A DNA stretch of 64,000 nucleotides from a virus. How positions within the stretch are numbered: the first letter of the stretch is position 1; every line of letters begins with the position of its first letter. The stretch lies in IMG/VR virus record IMGVR_UViG_3300004180_000001, positions 1-64,000 of that record. One strand, given 5' to 3'. The position numbers were made by a program, and so were the translations under genes. This document shows positions 43,518 to 51,793 of this stretch, piece after piece. The notes beneath the pieces are model-generated. The model had not been told where the DNA came from and made no database searches. It worked only from the letters and a program-made list of their open reading frames with translations.

Positions 43518-43759
43518 AATTCACCTCGTATGTATTCCTCGTAGTCAGATTTATCCTTGGCCTTTTTGTAGTACGCCATAATGTCTGAAACCTTGGCAGG
43601 TATTATGAAACCCAGCTCCAGGTATGCCGATATGCGCCTGGCATACCTTTTCCGAGCCTTTCGGTTGGTCTTGGTATTTTTAGACCGTTTCTGCTGTCGG
43701 CTTAAATTTTTAAACCTGATGCCTTCAAAGACCTTTAACAAAAATAGTTTTTTAGACAT
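43514..43759 (-). CDS. basic hypothetical protein
   Basis: Encodes 81 residues. Residues 15-42 (RFKNLSRQQKRSKNTKTNRK...) are strongly basic and could bind nucleic acid. Acidic C-terminus (DYEEYIRGEL). GGGGG lies 5 bases before the ATG. Unknown. Confidence 0.6.
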   Translation of the reverse strand: MSKKLFLLKVFEGIRFKNLSRQQKRSKNTKTNRKARKRYARRISAYLELGFIIPAKVSDIMAYYKKAKDKSDYEEYIRGEL

Positions 43760-43769
43760 GTGAGCCCCC

Positions 43770-44102
43770 TTAAAAAGTTACTCTAGCATCTTCAGAAATT
43801 TCAAATGTCTGAAGACATTCGTCGCAAGTGCAGGATGTGCCTCTGGGATCGCCAGTGAAACCGTCCAGCGTAGCCTCGCAGTAAGGGCAATCGACTGATG
43901 CCATTCCCACTGCTATTGCTGAGCAGGTTAACGCCGGTGGAACATACATTGCCCTACCCGTAGCGTTGGCCGCTTTGACGAGCAGTCTCGATAAACTTAG
44001 GTCTATGATGATACTGTTCCTGTCTAATACCGAAACCATGTGGTGATTTGCTGCAACCTGCGCTTCAAGTGCTTTCTTCAAAAGTTCTGTTTGGTTTTCC
44101 AT
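43770..44102 (-). CDS. hypothetical protein with zinc-ribbon C-terminus
   Basis: Encodes 110 residues; GGGGG precedes the ATG. The N-terminal helices (1-55) carry many small residues. C-terminal CPYC (near 72) and CTCDEC (near 91) form a likely ribbon. Another member of the zinc-protein group at 41.8-44.1 kb. Confidence 0.65.
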   Translation of the reverse strand: MENQTELLKKALEAQVAANHHMVSVLDRNSIIIDLSLSRLLVKAANATGRAMYVPPALTCSAIAVGMASVDCPYCEATLDGFTGDPRGTSCTCDECLQTFEISEDARVTF

Positions 44103-44115
44103 CTTTAAACCCCCA

Positions 44116-44175
44116 CTAATGTTGTGCTAAGAGGACTTTCAGGCGTACCGACTGAAAGTCTGCGTTATCTATCAT
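44116..44175 (-). CDS. possible 19-residue peptide
   Basis: ATG 44175 with GAGGA 7 bases upstream opens MIDNADFQSVRLKVLLAQH. It lies wholly between two genes and contains a 9-bp inverted repeat (44134-44160). It may be a leader peptide coupled to the next gene, whose SD starts just after its stop, or simply chance. Confidence 0.3.
   Translation of the reverse strand: MIDNADFQSVRLKVLLAQH
44134..44160 (-). promoter_or_regulatory. inverted repeat downstream of the primase-helicase gene
   Basis: GACTTTCAG and CTGAAAGTC are perfect 9-bp arms with a 9-base loop, 25 bases after the primase stop. No T-run follows on the minus strand. It may protect the 3' end or act as a weak terminator. Confidence 0.45.
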
Positions 44176-44184
44176 GTAAATTCC

Positions 44185-47013
44185 TCACGTAAACATTTGA
44201 ATAGGAATATTAACCGCCGACATGGCCACCATGTCGAGTTCCAGTACGCCGCGGCCATTGGTTGGCATGTGTGGCGGGATAGTGTCTTCTGATACAAAGT
44301 ACCGCAAGCCTTTGGCGGATTTAATAAAGGCATCGGAAGTCTTCAGGCCCAGCGGATCGCCGGATCCATTCTTGAACCGTTGCAGGATTGGGTAAATAAC
44401 AAGAATGTCCAGGAACAATCGATCGCCTTGTACCATGTAATGCCTGCCGGGTTCTATCTTGTGGGTGGTGTTGGTGTCGTTTGAACAGTATGCCAACAAC
44501 GCTATGTCTTTCAATACCTTATCCACTTCGTTGACACTTGAGTCTTTAACGATAACGCCTACGTTTGTTTCTAAGTATTGTAAGAAATTTTTCCGACACA
44601 TCTTCAGGTCTTCTATGTTGTCCTCTAACAGACCTCTAGCGGGTAGTCTTTTTAACGCCCAGTCATACCCCATGAGGATAACTTTGTAACCAAACTTCAG
44701 TCGCTCAGGTAGGCTGGACATTTCAACGTTGTCTGGCAGGCTAATGCCGCTCAGCATTGCGTCAACCTCTCTCATAGGTGTGTGCATGGCCTCGTAAACC
44801 AGAGCTTTTGCTATTCCTGTCAGATCGTCTGCTCGTGGTGACAGCTTATAAAAAGCATGGCTACCATAATTGTGCCCTGATGGTTCGAATGTGACCAGAA
44901 CCGCCCGCTGTAGCAAAGCCGGAGTCGATATAGGTTCTTCAGACAAGGTGACGATGGGCGCCGTTATTTTCCATTCGACGACCGATACGTTAGCGCCGTT
45001 CCTATTACCGCCGCCAAGCCTGCCTTTCGGTATAATTTGAGAATCGAAGCCTGCCTTTAAAAGCTCTGTAAGGTAGGCGTACTGCGCCTTGTTTAAGGAT
45101 TTTGGATTCAGCTCGTTAATAACTCTGGGGACTGTAGCCGAATTAGTAAGGCTTAACTGAAAGGGTAGATTGGTGGACGTAGGCGCTTCCAGCGTCATTA
45201 AAGCCTCGTTACCAGTAAGCCCCGACAATCTCTGAAACAAAGCAATACCTTTATTTTTACCTGACCCGGCAATACCCGATATGCAAAGCAACGGGTGCAT
45301 TCCGTACAGAAGCCCGGTGTGAGTTTTAAGATGCGCTGCTAAATACCAGCCAAGCACTTGAGATATTACCTTCTCGGAATTTACTCGCATCAGTAAGCTA
45401 AAAGCTTCATTGGCTTCGTCTGTTATTGGGTCACCGAATTCTGTTTTTCCGTAACGAAGCGATGGGGCCGCGCTAACGGAAGCCTCCAGTAAATGCGTAT
45501 CCAGTTGCCCTAAGCTGGATATACTAAAATCAGGTTCGATATAAAAGAATATTCCCTTGTGTGTTTCATCCCGCACGTCTGGCGATCCTGACTTCCTTCT
45601 GTAGTGAATCCCTACTTTCGAGCACTTTGCCACTTTCCTTACCTCCGAAACCCCTGTCAAGGTGTCTCTTGCCAATGTTAATCTCAGCCGGGCAACGTCA
45701 TTATCATTTCCGAATAACGCCACGCCGTCGAGTCCTATGATCTCTTTCTTAAATTCTTGCTTGCTGACCCAGGCGTTTTCACTGAAGCTTGGAATGGTGT
45801 AAGTCACCCCTTTCTGCGGCGACATGATCTTCACCACGGAAGCCTCGACACGCCCTGAGTCTTCATTTATAACGGCAGCTTCCCTGGACATGACAAACGA
45901 CGTTATCGCTTTTTCAAAGTCAGGATCGCTGTAATACTGCCCCATGTGGCGGTACACAAACAAAGTGTCCAAGTTTCCAGTGCTCACTGATCCATCAGCG
46001 ACTTCTGCCTTTACAGGGCAGTTAGCGCAGGGATGCGTCGATACCACACTCAACATGCCGGCGCAGGAAAATCCGTACTTAGAGGCGTACTTCCTGACGT
46101 ATGAGTGCATGCCCTGCAGATGCCTTTTTCGTTCCGATGCTGTGTGGTACTTCTTGCTGGTTGTGTTGTCGGCGATCCTGGCTTGCAGGGATTCCAACCG
46201 CCCGGGCTCGTACCCGCTCCTCACTGTAAAGCAACCAACGTTCAACGCCGCTCTATTGAACGACGTGTTGTCACGCTCCTTTCCTGATGCCAGGTCGTCC
46301 ATACAAGGCGGCAAACTGCCTTTAAGCTTGGCAAACATTTCGTCCGTCAAGGCTTCGCCTTTGTAAGGCTCTATCGCCTTGGCGCTTCGGTACATATCAA
46401 ACAGGACAGACAATCCTGTTGCTTTTATCTTGGGTGGGTTTCCCCAGACCGTATCCCTGGGCCGGCTGACCATGTCTTTGTACTTATCCGGCGTCAGGGA
46501 TAAAAGTTCCTCGACTGAGACCCTGACTTTGTAGGCTTTATCTGGCCTCAGAGCATTCGGCGGTCTGAACATCCGACCTTTTCCGAAAGAATAAATAACC
46601 AGGTCAATGCCGGGAACATACAGATCCATGGCAACCCTCTCATAAATTTTCGGTAAATTTTTCAGCGGCCTTCCTGAGCTGAATACCGTCGGGTCCACAA
46701 ATACGTGGCAACCCTTTGACCCTGACAGGTGTATCTCGATATCGCCATCCGCAACATCGAGTTGTTTCAGTTTATCGACCAGCTCTCGGGTCGATATTAA
46801 AGCTCTCTCAATATCCAGGTTATCGATATCGAAATACAAGCCCCCCTGGTAGCTTATGTCTCCTGAATCCAAAACATCTGGGTCCCCTGACAGAGCCAGG
46901 ATAGTCACCCTGGCTGCATTTAGTTCAACTGCCAGCCTCCAGGGGTGCATTGGGGTTGCGTCGCTGGCGATTCTCCATTCCGACATATCGGAGCTTTGCC
47001 AATATCTGTACAT
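44185..47013 (-). CDS. primase-helicase (archaeo-eukaryotic primase fused to an ATPase)
   Basis: Encodes 942 residues; AGGAG precedes the ATG. The N-terminal primase part has YFDIDN (D-x-D near 60) and SGSKGCHVFV (near 104), both AEP catalytic motifs. A Cys group ending HPCANCPVK lies near 330. The C-terminal ATPase has Walker A GIAGSGKNKG near 580, an acidic VINELNP near 625 and an arginine-containing block (SEEPISTPALLQRAVLV). It probably primes and unwinds DNA for the family A polymerase; no separate DnaB-type helicase is seen. Confidence 0.85.
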   Translation of the reverse strand: MYRYWQSSDMSEWRIASDATPMHPWRLAVELNAARVTILALSGDPDVLDSGDISYQGGLYFDIDNLDIERALISTRELVDKLKQLDVADGDIEIHLSGSKGCHVFVDPTVFSSGRPLKNLPKIYERVAMDLYVPGIDLVIYSFGKGRMFRPPNALRPDKAYKVRVSVEELLSLTPDKYKDMVSRPRDTVWGNPPKIKATGLSVLFDMYRSAKAIEPYKGEALTDEMFAKLKGSLPPCMDDLASGKERDNTSFNRAALNVGCFTVRSGYEPGRLESLQARIADNTTSKKYHTASERKRHLQGMHSYVRKYASKYGFSCAGMLSVVSTHPCANCPVKAEVADGSVSTGNLDTLFVYRHMGQYYSDPDFEKAITSFVMSREAAVINEDSGRVEASVVKIMSPQKGVTYTIPSFSENAWVSKQEFKKEIIGLDGVALFGNDNDVARLRLTLARDTLTGVSEVRKVAKCSKVGIHYRRKSGSPDVRDETHKGIFFYIEPDFSISSLGQLDTHLLEASVSAAPSLRYGKTEFGDPITDEANEAFSLLMRVNSEKVISQVLGWYLAAHLKTHTGLLYGMHPLLCISGIAGSGKNKGIALFQRLSGLTGNEALMTLEAPTSTNLPFQLSLTNSATVPRVINELNPKSLNKAQYAYLTELLKAGFDSQIIPKGRLGGGNRNGANVSVVEWKITAPIVTLSEEPISTPALLQRAVLVTFEPSGHNYGSHAFYKLSPRADDLTGIAKALVYEAMHTPMREVDAMLSGISLPDNVEMSSLPERLKFGYKVILMGYDWALKRLPARGLLEDNIEDLKMCRKNFLQYLETNVGVIVKDSSVNEVDKVLKDIALLAYCSNDTNTTHKIEPGRHYMVQGDRLFLDILVIYPILQRFKNGSGDPLGLKTSDAFIKSAKGLRYFVSEDTIPPHMPTNGRGVLELDMVAMSAVNIPIQMFT

Positions 47014-47023
47014 GGAGAACTCC

Positions 47024-47260
47024 TTAAAGAATAGCTTGCATTACGGTACTGGCATTAACCGACCCCATTACCTTAGCCAAGGCGTCAGACACAGGCACTG
47101 TTCGAACGGTACAAAGCTTGAGTGCTTGTCTGCATAATTCCGCATCGTCGCGCCTGCCTATTGATTGAAAATATTCCATGTACATTGCTACCGCCGATGG
47201 CCTGTAGTGCGCTACAACCGTCGGGGGCTGCTTCTGAACAAGGGTTATTACTTTTGCCAT
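47024..47260 (-). CDS. small hypothetical protein
   Basis: Encodes 78 residues; AGGTG precedes the ATG. Helical middle (MYMEYFQSIGRRDDAELCRQ). It overlaps the kinase gene by 13 bases and ends 10 bases before the primase ATG. Unknown. Confidence 0.6.
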   Translation of the reverse strand: MAKVITLVQKQPPTVVAHYRPSAVAMYMEYFQSIGRRDDAELCRQALKLCTVRTVPVSDALAKVMGSVNASTVMQAIL

Positions 47261-47805
47261 ACCGACACCTCTAAATTTTCCAAGGCGCTTTTGATAGTTA
47301 CTTCCAGTTCTTTAAGAGTTCCGTTGTTAAATACATACACGTCTCCATCGCCGTGTTTTATACCCGCTTCAGAGGCATGTTTAGCCATACCTCCAGCAAG
47401 GCCGGCTTGATACCTGTTTATGTGAATAATTCCACCGCCCTCACTTCTTATCCAGTCTGCCTCGTCGTCGAATCGGACGTCGGAAAATACCACGGATTCC
47501 TCTGTTCGGAGGTATTGCCGGTACGACCGCTTAATCCAAAATTCAGGGTCCAGGTTATTTCTGATTAAATCCGTTCCCAGGAATTGCAGTATTTCCCTTG
47601 GCGACAAATGCCAATACGGGTCGGGTTTCTCTCGGTCGCCCTCGTCGAAACTGCTGCGCGGCATGTCGAACAAAACAGCGGCTGCATCTTTTAGTGGGTT
47701 GGCAAATGCCATTTGAATAAAACTGTGCTGCTGGCACAAGATGCCGGCAACGGTATCTTTTCCTGATCGGGCTATTCCGGTCAGGCCTATGAGTCTTTTC
47801 GCCAT
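47248..47805 (-). CDS. deoxynucleoside monophosphate kinase
   Basis: Encodes 185 residues; GGAGATAAA precedes the ATG. P-loop GLTGIARSGKDTVA (near 7-20), LQFLGTDLIRNNLDPEFWIK (substrate/lid region) and VVFSDVRFDDEAD. The pattern matches phage dNMP kinases of the T4 gp1/T5 type, which phosphorylate dNMPs to dNDPs. It complements thyA, folA and dut in this region. Confidence 0.88.
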   Translation of the reverse strand: MAKRLIGLTGIARSGKDTVAGILCQQHSFIQMAFANPLKDAAAVLFDMPRSSFDEGDREKPDPYWHLSPREILQFLGTDLIRNNLDPEFWIKRSYRQYLRTEESVVFSDVRFDDEADWIRSEGGGIIHINRYQAGLAGGMAKHASEAGIKHGDGDVYVFNNGTLKELEVTIKSALENLEVSVWQK

Positions 47806-47828
47806 TTTATCTCCTTGATGTTTATGAT

Positions 47829-48011
47829 TTATTTTTCTTCCGGTAACGGTATGAACGCTTGAGCCAACAAGACTTCATGCCGAACCCTACCCTCTTTAAT
47901 TGACTCTCCTAACTTATCCTGGTCGATTACCAGACCCCAACCGTGCTTCCAGACGTGAGTGATAATGGCCGACTTGCCTACGAATTTTTCCGGTATGAAC
48001 AATTTTTTCAT
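47829..48011 (-). CDS. small hypothetical protein
   Basis: Encodes 60 residues; the ATG overlaps the previous stop (ATGA). Beta-type core (GKSAIITHVWKHGWGLVIDQ) and a helical end. Unknown. Confidence 0.6.
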   Translation of the reverse strand: MKKLFIPEKFVGKSAIITHVWKHGWGLVIDQDKLGESIKEGRVRHEVLLAQAFIPLPEEK

Positions 48012-48379
48012 TGTGGTTGGGTCGCATATACTAATCTACTTGGGGTCATCTTAACCAGTGTCGCTGACGTTACTGGTGCAAACCCTACGGCTTTTACAAA
48101 GGACGTAAACTTGTAGGGATTATAAGCAATAACTTCCCAGTTACTTGGCAAAGGCGCGTCGTCATCTACTACATAACCTTCAACACCGGCATGAACGTTC
48201 TTTCTGCTCTCTCTAAGTACGCGTTGACGTCCGGCTTCTGAAACTTTTAACAGGCAATCTCTCAACAGAACCGACTTTCGGTGAGCTATTACCTTGCCCC
48301 TTTCTGGGCCTGAAGCTGCTCTTAAACTCCAGCATTTTTTGTGTAGGTTCCAATAAACAAAAACCTTTATGTTTGACAT
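48008..48379 (-). CDS. conserved phage protein of unknown function
   Basis: Encodes 123 residues; GGAGGGATAAATT precedes the ATG. VYWNLHKKCWSLRAASGPER, AGRQRVLRESRKNVHAGVEG and WEVIAYNPYKFTSFV are blocks I recall from a widespread uncharacterised phage family. Basic residues suggest nucleic-acid contact. No catalytic motif. Confidence 0.6.
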   Translation of the reverse strand: MSNIKVFVYWNLHKKCWSLRAASGPERGKVIAHRKSVLLRDCLLKVSEAGRQRVLRESRKNVHAGVEGYVVDDDAPLPSNWEVIAYNPYKFTSFVKAVGFAPVTSATLVKMTPSRLVYATQPQ

Positions 48380-48382
48380 AAT

Positions 48383-48784
48383 TTATCCCTCCCAGGTACA
48401 AGTTGACCCGGTGTATTTAATAAATCGGGCTGCTTTTACTAGCTTACTTTTCGGCGTCGGAGGTAGGCCGACATCGGCTTCGAAAGCTTCGTAAGAAATA
48501 ACCCAGTCGAGGTTCGCTACTTTTAAAAACTCCACTCTGTGAACCAGCCTGTTCCACTCTGAAAAACAACGGGTTTGAAGCTGCTGTGTGTGCGGAACCT
48601 CTGGAATTACCAAGATATGTTCAGGCGGTTTTCGCCGGCGAATCTCCCTGCACTCAGCTCTCAAGGTTTTTATATGCGCAGTAACCTGCCCGTCTATGTC
48701 GATGTACGGGGGTCCTTCGTTCTTTCTTTTGGTTGCCCGCTCTAGTCGAGCGATAAGACTTTTGGAGGTTACTCCGTTAACCAT
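48383..48784 (-). CDS. hypothetical protein
   Basis: Encodes 133 residues. A basic N-terminal helix (LIARLERATKRKN) is followed by RAECREIRRRKPPEHILVIP. The ATG overlaps the upstream gene by 16 bases. Not recognised. Confidence 0.6.
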   Translation of the reverse strand: MVNGVTSKSLIARLERATKRKNEGPPYIDIDGQVTAHIKTLRAECREIRRRKPPEHILVIPEVPHTQQLQTRCFSEWNRLVHRVEFLKVANLDWVISYEAFEADVGLPPTPKSKLVKAARFIKYTGSTCTWEG

Positions 48785-49218
48785 AGGAAAACGCCCTTGT
48801 AACGTTTGTTACCGTCGAATACCGTAGCGGATAGTTGCTTAGCTTTAAGGTTGGACTTGCGCAGGTTGGACATAATGCCTTTGGTGTAGTTGGTGGCATC
48901 GCCCTGGCCTTTGGTGAAGAACAGGCTGAATCCTTTGGGTGTCAGCCGAAGCCACTTGACCACGTTCCTTGACCATTTGTAATGCTCAGGAGCGGTCAGT
49001 CTTTCGTGTTTGTCGTTGAATGCCGTGCGTTGGATAATTAAGGCGGGAATTTTAATGGTCAAGTCAGAGCTTACCAACTCAACCTCTATCGGTACGTTAA
49101 ACAACGCCAGTATTTCCCCGGCGATCTTATTAGGTTTCCAGGCTTTTTCAGGCGCTACGATCTGGTCTCCCGGCTTCATGGTCAATAGAAGCTCTTGGGT
49201 AATGGGTGCAAAGTTCAT
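48769..49218 (-). CDS. hypothetical protein
   Basis: Encodes 149 residues; GGAAAC precedes the ATG. It starts 85 bases downstream of a 19-bp palindrome copy, so it may be first in a transcription unit. It has a basic C-terminal half (GIMSNLRKSNLKAKQL). Unknown. Confidence 0.65.
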   Translation of the reverse strand: MNFAPITQELLLTMKPGDQIVAPEKAWKPNKIAGEILALFNVPIEVELVSSDLTIKIPALIIQRTAFNDKHERLTAPEHYKWSRNVVKWLRLTPKGFSLFFTKGQGDATNYTKGIMSNLRKSNLKAKQLSATVFDGNKRYKGVFLWLTE

Positions 49219-49302
49219 TGGTGTTTCCTATAACTGGTATGTGGCAAAGTTATTTATATTACCTCAATATTGGGTTTTGTGACAGTAATTTATTGCCGGC
49301 TT

Positions 49303-49321
49303 CTGTACTCAGTGAGTACAG
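49303..49321. repeat. 19-bp palindrome, copy 2 of 9 (extended arms)
   Basis: CTGTACTC-AGT-GAGTACAG on the plus strand, 11 bases after the stop at 49333. Flanking CGGCTT and AAGCCG lengthen the stem to 14 bp with a 3-base loop (49297-49327). No T-run on either strand. The 85-base gap to ATG 49218 is AT-rich. Confidence 0.88.
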
Positions 49322-49332
49322 AAGCCGCAGGG

Positions 49333-49638
49333 CTAGAGAAGACCCATTGCTCTCGCGTTGCAGACGTTGCGTTCATAGCGGCGTTCGCGTTTTGCTTGCG
49401 CCAAATTCTTCAACGACTCTACCGTTGCCGCACTTCTATTTGCTTTGGCTGAGCCCATAAGGTCATTGTCGCCGAAATAATAATTCGACATTACAGATGG
49501 CAGCATGAAGGCCATAAAAGAACTCAGGATACTGAGCTGGTTCATAGCATTTGTGTTTCTTTGCGAGGCCTTGTAAATCTTGGCTTGCTCAGGAGTAAGA
49601 ACTACTTGCTTTTTGGGTTTTCTATTCATTTGTGTCAT
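49333..49638 (-). CDS. hypothetical protein
   Basis: Encodes 101 residues. ATG 49638 has GGAG 8 bases upstream, so the longer frame (to 49791) is rejected. A basic N-terminus (NRKPKKQVVLTPEQAKIYKA) is followed by a hydrophobic stretch (LSILSSFMAFMLPSVM, about 33-48) and a basic C-terminus. It might be membrane-associated. Unknown. Confidence 0.6.
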   Translation of the reverse strand: MTQMNRKPKKQVVLTPEQAKIYKASQRNTNAMNQLSILSSFMAFMLPSVMSNYYFGDNDLMGSAKANRSAATVESLKNLAQAKRERRYERNVCNARAMGLL

Positions 49639-49900
49639 GTTTAAGCTCCAGGTTGGTTTTGAATTCTTCGTACATTGCAGGGTGCATGATAAGACCCTCT
49701 CGGGTCTCGTACACGGTTCGCATGGGTTTGGACGATATAACGCTGATCTCTTTTGTTTTAACCCACGGTTTAAAAGACAGAAATCTTTCAAGCCAGGGTA
49801 TTTTTACAGTAATTTTTGTTTCTACAGGTTCCTCAAGAAAGGGGTTTAAGTAAATTCGCTTGCCTTGAAGAGTTTGTAAAATATTGACTTCATTGACCAT
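49622..49900 (-). CDS. hypothetical protein
   Basis: Encodes 92 residues; GGAGGATTTGAAAG precedes the ATG. Beta-rich (YLNPFLEEPVETKITVKIPW) with an aromatic core. Overlaps both neighbours. Unknown. Confidence 0.6.
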   Translation of the reverse strand: MVNEVNILQTLQGKRIYLNPFLEEPVETKITVKIPWLERFLSFKPWVKTKEISVISSKPMRTVYETREGLIMHPAMYEEFKTNLELKHDTNE

Positions 49901-50294
49901 CTTTCAAATCCTCCAAGGTTTTTGTTAAAGCTTCGATTAAAGGCTCCGGGTCTTGATCTACCGCCAGTAAATCCCAAGGGCCGGGATCACCTCCTGGACA
50001 TACCCAGCTATCTGTAGCGCACGGTCTGCCTAGATGTTCCCTAAGTGGGCAGTCTCTGCATTGCTTTTTAACAGCCGTACAGAGAGGGTCAAACACACTT
50101 CGCAAAGCAGGGATAAAGTCGGCTGGACCCGTACCTACCAAGCTACATCTTCTTTGTATAAGTCCATGCTTTATTAAGTTTTCCTTGCGGAAACCTTTGA
50201 AAAAGGCCAGAGACGCCGCTGTAGCTTCAATTACATCGGCGCCTTCGCCAGGCATTTCAGGCAAAAATTCTTTCAGCCAAGTCTCTGTGGTCAT
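49890..50294 (-). CDS. hypothetical protein with Cys cluster
   Basis: Encodes 134 residues from ATG 50294, overlapping the stop of its neighbour by 4 bases; the open frame extends upstream inside that gene. CRDCPLREHLGRPC ... WVCPGG (near 83-104) contains four Cys and may bind metal. Unknown function. Confidence 0.55.
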   Translation of the reverse strand: MTTETWLKEFLPEMPGEGADVIEATAASLAFFKGFRKENLIKHGLIQRRCSLVGTGPADFIPALRSVFDPLCTAVKKQCRDCPLREHLGRPCATDSWVCPGGDPGPWDLLAVDQDPEPLIEALTKTLEDLKDGQ

Positions 50295-50641
50295 CCCAGG
50301 TCGAACTCCCACTTGTCTTCGTAGTTTGCGAAAAGGCTGCGGTAGCCAAGCTTTTTCGCGAGTTCTTGGAGTTCGCCGTAGTATGGGTGATCTCCCCGGC
50401 AGAAGAATCCCGCGCCGTGGCCATTCCTTGAAAGCCAAATATCACCGCCGCACAGATTATCGTAAATGCTTTGGTCGAACGACGGCAAGGCTTTGGCGTC
50501 TTTCAGGAATTTAGCGCAGACGCTTTTAACTTCTTCGAAAGCATCTACGGAAAATTCCTTGCTGTTTACGCCCTCTGGTTTGTCAGCCCACTCTGCTGTT
50601 TCCAGATAACTGGCCACAGCCAGGATAAGTTTTACGTCCAC
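50291..50641 (-). CDS. conserved phage protein (GHGAGF type)
   Basis: Encodes 116 residues from GTG 50641, preceded by GGAGGTGTAAC. IWLSRNGHGAGFFCRGDHPY (near 68-87) is a block I know from a common uncharacterised phage family, often ending in a Leu/Tyr strand as here. No catalytic assignment. Confidence 0.6.
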   Translation of the reverse strand: MDVKLILAVASYLETAEWADKPEGVNSKEFSVDAFEEVKSVCAKFLKDAKALPSFDQSIYDNLCGGDIWLSRNGHGAGFFCRGDHPYYGELQELAKKLGYRSLFANYEDKWEFDLG

Positions 50642-50642
50642 G

Positions 50643-51299
50643 TTACACCTCCAGTTTATGAAAGTTATCTTGTTTGTAACCCACGCCGTGGACAGGAATT
50701 ACAATATCTTTCCTGTTAGGGTTTCGGTTACCGTTGCAAAGTCCGCACATTTGGCAGGTCACTTTCGGGTAGGGGCAAAACATTTCGCCAGCGACTTTTT
50801 CGTGGCCGATACGGTACGTCCTGAATCCCATATCTTTGGCTTGCTCACGTTCTTCGAGAGTGAACACAGATGCCATGCAAATGTCTTTAAAATCTTGGCC
50901 GACGTTGTGACGCCATTGCCGCGTGTACCCCAAGTTACGCTTATCGACAAACATTTCTAGCTTGTCTCTAGGAATAGCCGCGGGATCTCCGTAAGCTCCC
51001 AGACGGGTCTGTGCCGGCCAGTAACCGCCTACCCAAGGTTGGGTCTTAGACCGGGCGATCGCATTGGGCCCCATCCGTACAGTGTTAACGTAACAGATGC
51101 CGCCACGTAATTCGCAGTCGCCGCAAACGCCCTCGTCTTCTCCGCTTTTAACGGCAGCTGAAGGCATTGTCGTCTGCGGGATAATCCAGAGTTGTGAGAT
51201 TGGCCCTGTCTTGGTGTTAGCAGACGTCGGCGCAACGACAGCTTTTATCAAGTGCGTTCCTGTCAGCATGCTAAGACCTGAATAAATTATATGGTTCAT
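50643..51299 (-). CDS. conserved Cys-rich phage protein, unknown
   Basis: Encodes 218 residues. ATG 51299 has GGAGGG upstream. CGDCELRGGICYV (near 59-71), RLGAYGDPAAIP, then CPYPKVTCQMCGLCNG (near 178-193) are hallmarks of a family spread across phages and actinobacteria that I recognise by pattern but cannot name a function for. At least seven Cys suggest one or two metal sites, possibly Fe-S or zinc. Confidence 0.65.
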   Translation of the reverse strand: MNHIIYSGLSMLTGTHLIKAVVAPTSANTKTGPISQLWIIPQTTMPSAAVKSGEDEGVCGDCELRGGICYVNTVRMGPNAIARSKTQPWVGGYWPAQTRLGAYGDPAAIPRDKLEMFVDKRNLGYTRQWRHNVGQDFKDICMASVFTLEEREQAKDMGFRTYRIGHEKVAGEMFCPYPKVTCQMCGLCNGNRNPNRKDIVIPVHGVGYKQDNFHKLEV

Positions 51300-51604
51300 G
51301 AACCCTCCGACGGAAAAGTTAGAAATACCGCAGTGGCTAGAAATCTGTCCTGCATAGGGCGCCACTCTGCGGTGTCGATGGTTTTAGGGGTGGATAGGTA
51401 TTCAACTGCCTCGTCTGGCGTGTAGCCCTCAAACTTGGTCAGGTAGTGCGCCAGGCAGGTTTTAAAGTAGATGGCGTTTCTTACATCCAAATCGTCGGCT
51501 AACAACACTACATCTGCCACATTCTCTTGAGGCATTTTATATGCCTTTATCAGGAACTGGGCGAGTCCTGACGGGACTTTACTAATTTGAATTGCTTCAG
51601 GCAT
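51296..51604 (-). CDS. hypothetical protein
   Basis: Encodes 102 residues; AAAGGAT precedes the ATG. Helical, with a Pro/Asp turn (GYTPDEAVEYLSTPKTIDTA). It overlaps the next gene by 4 bases. The 189-base stretch upstream has no convincing gene. Confidence 0.6.
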   Translation of the reverse strand: MPEAIQISKVPSGLAQFLIKAYKMPQENVADVVLLADDLDVRNAIYFKTCLAHYLTKFEGYTPDEAVEYLSTPKTIDTAEWRPMQDRFLATAVFLTFPSEGS

Positions 51605-51793
51605 TTTTGTATCCTTTTGAAAAATTGGGTAAGTGAGAAGGCAACCCGCGCCCCGGACCTGTAATCGTGAGAACAGGCGGACGAGGCAGTACGGGTCCCT
51701 TTCCTCGGGGGTTATACATCACCAGCCACTATCCCGATAACCGCTGGTCTGACACATCCCCTGTTAAGGGAACCGGCCAGCTCGGTGGAAGTT
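51605..51793. other. 189-base stretch with several inverted repeats, no clear gene
   Basis: Hairpins visible on the plus strand include CCTGT/ACAGG (near 51659-51678), CGAGG/CCTCG (near 51682-51707) and CCCCT/AGGGG-type arms near 51761-51774. Part of it (about 51685-51737) resembles 53596-53649. A 40-codon minus frame (51597-51719) exists but lacks an SD. It could be a structured RNA or a decayed small gene. Not a tRNA: I cannot fold a cloverleaf. Confidence 0.45.

Noticed and set aside
51605-51793. Possible tRNA in the structured gap
   Set aside because: I could not assemble acceptor, D, anticodon and T arms with conserved T-loop bases on either strand.
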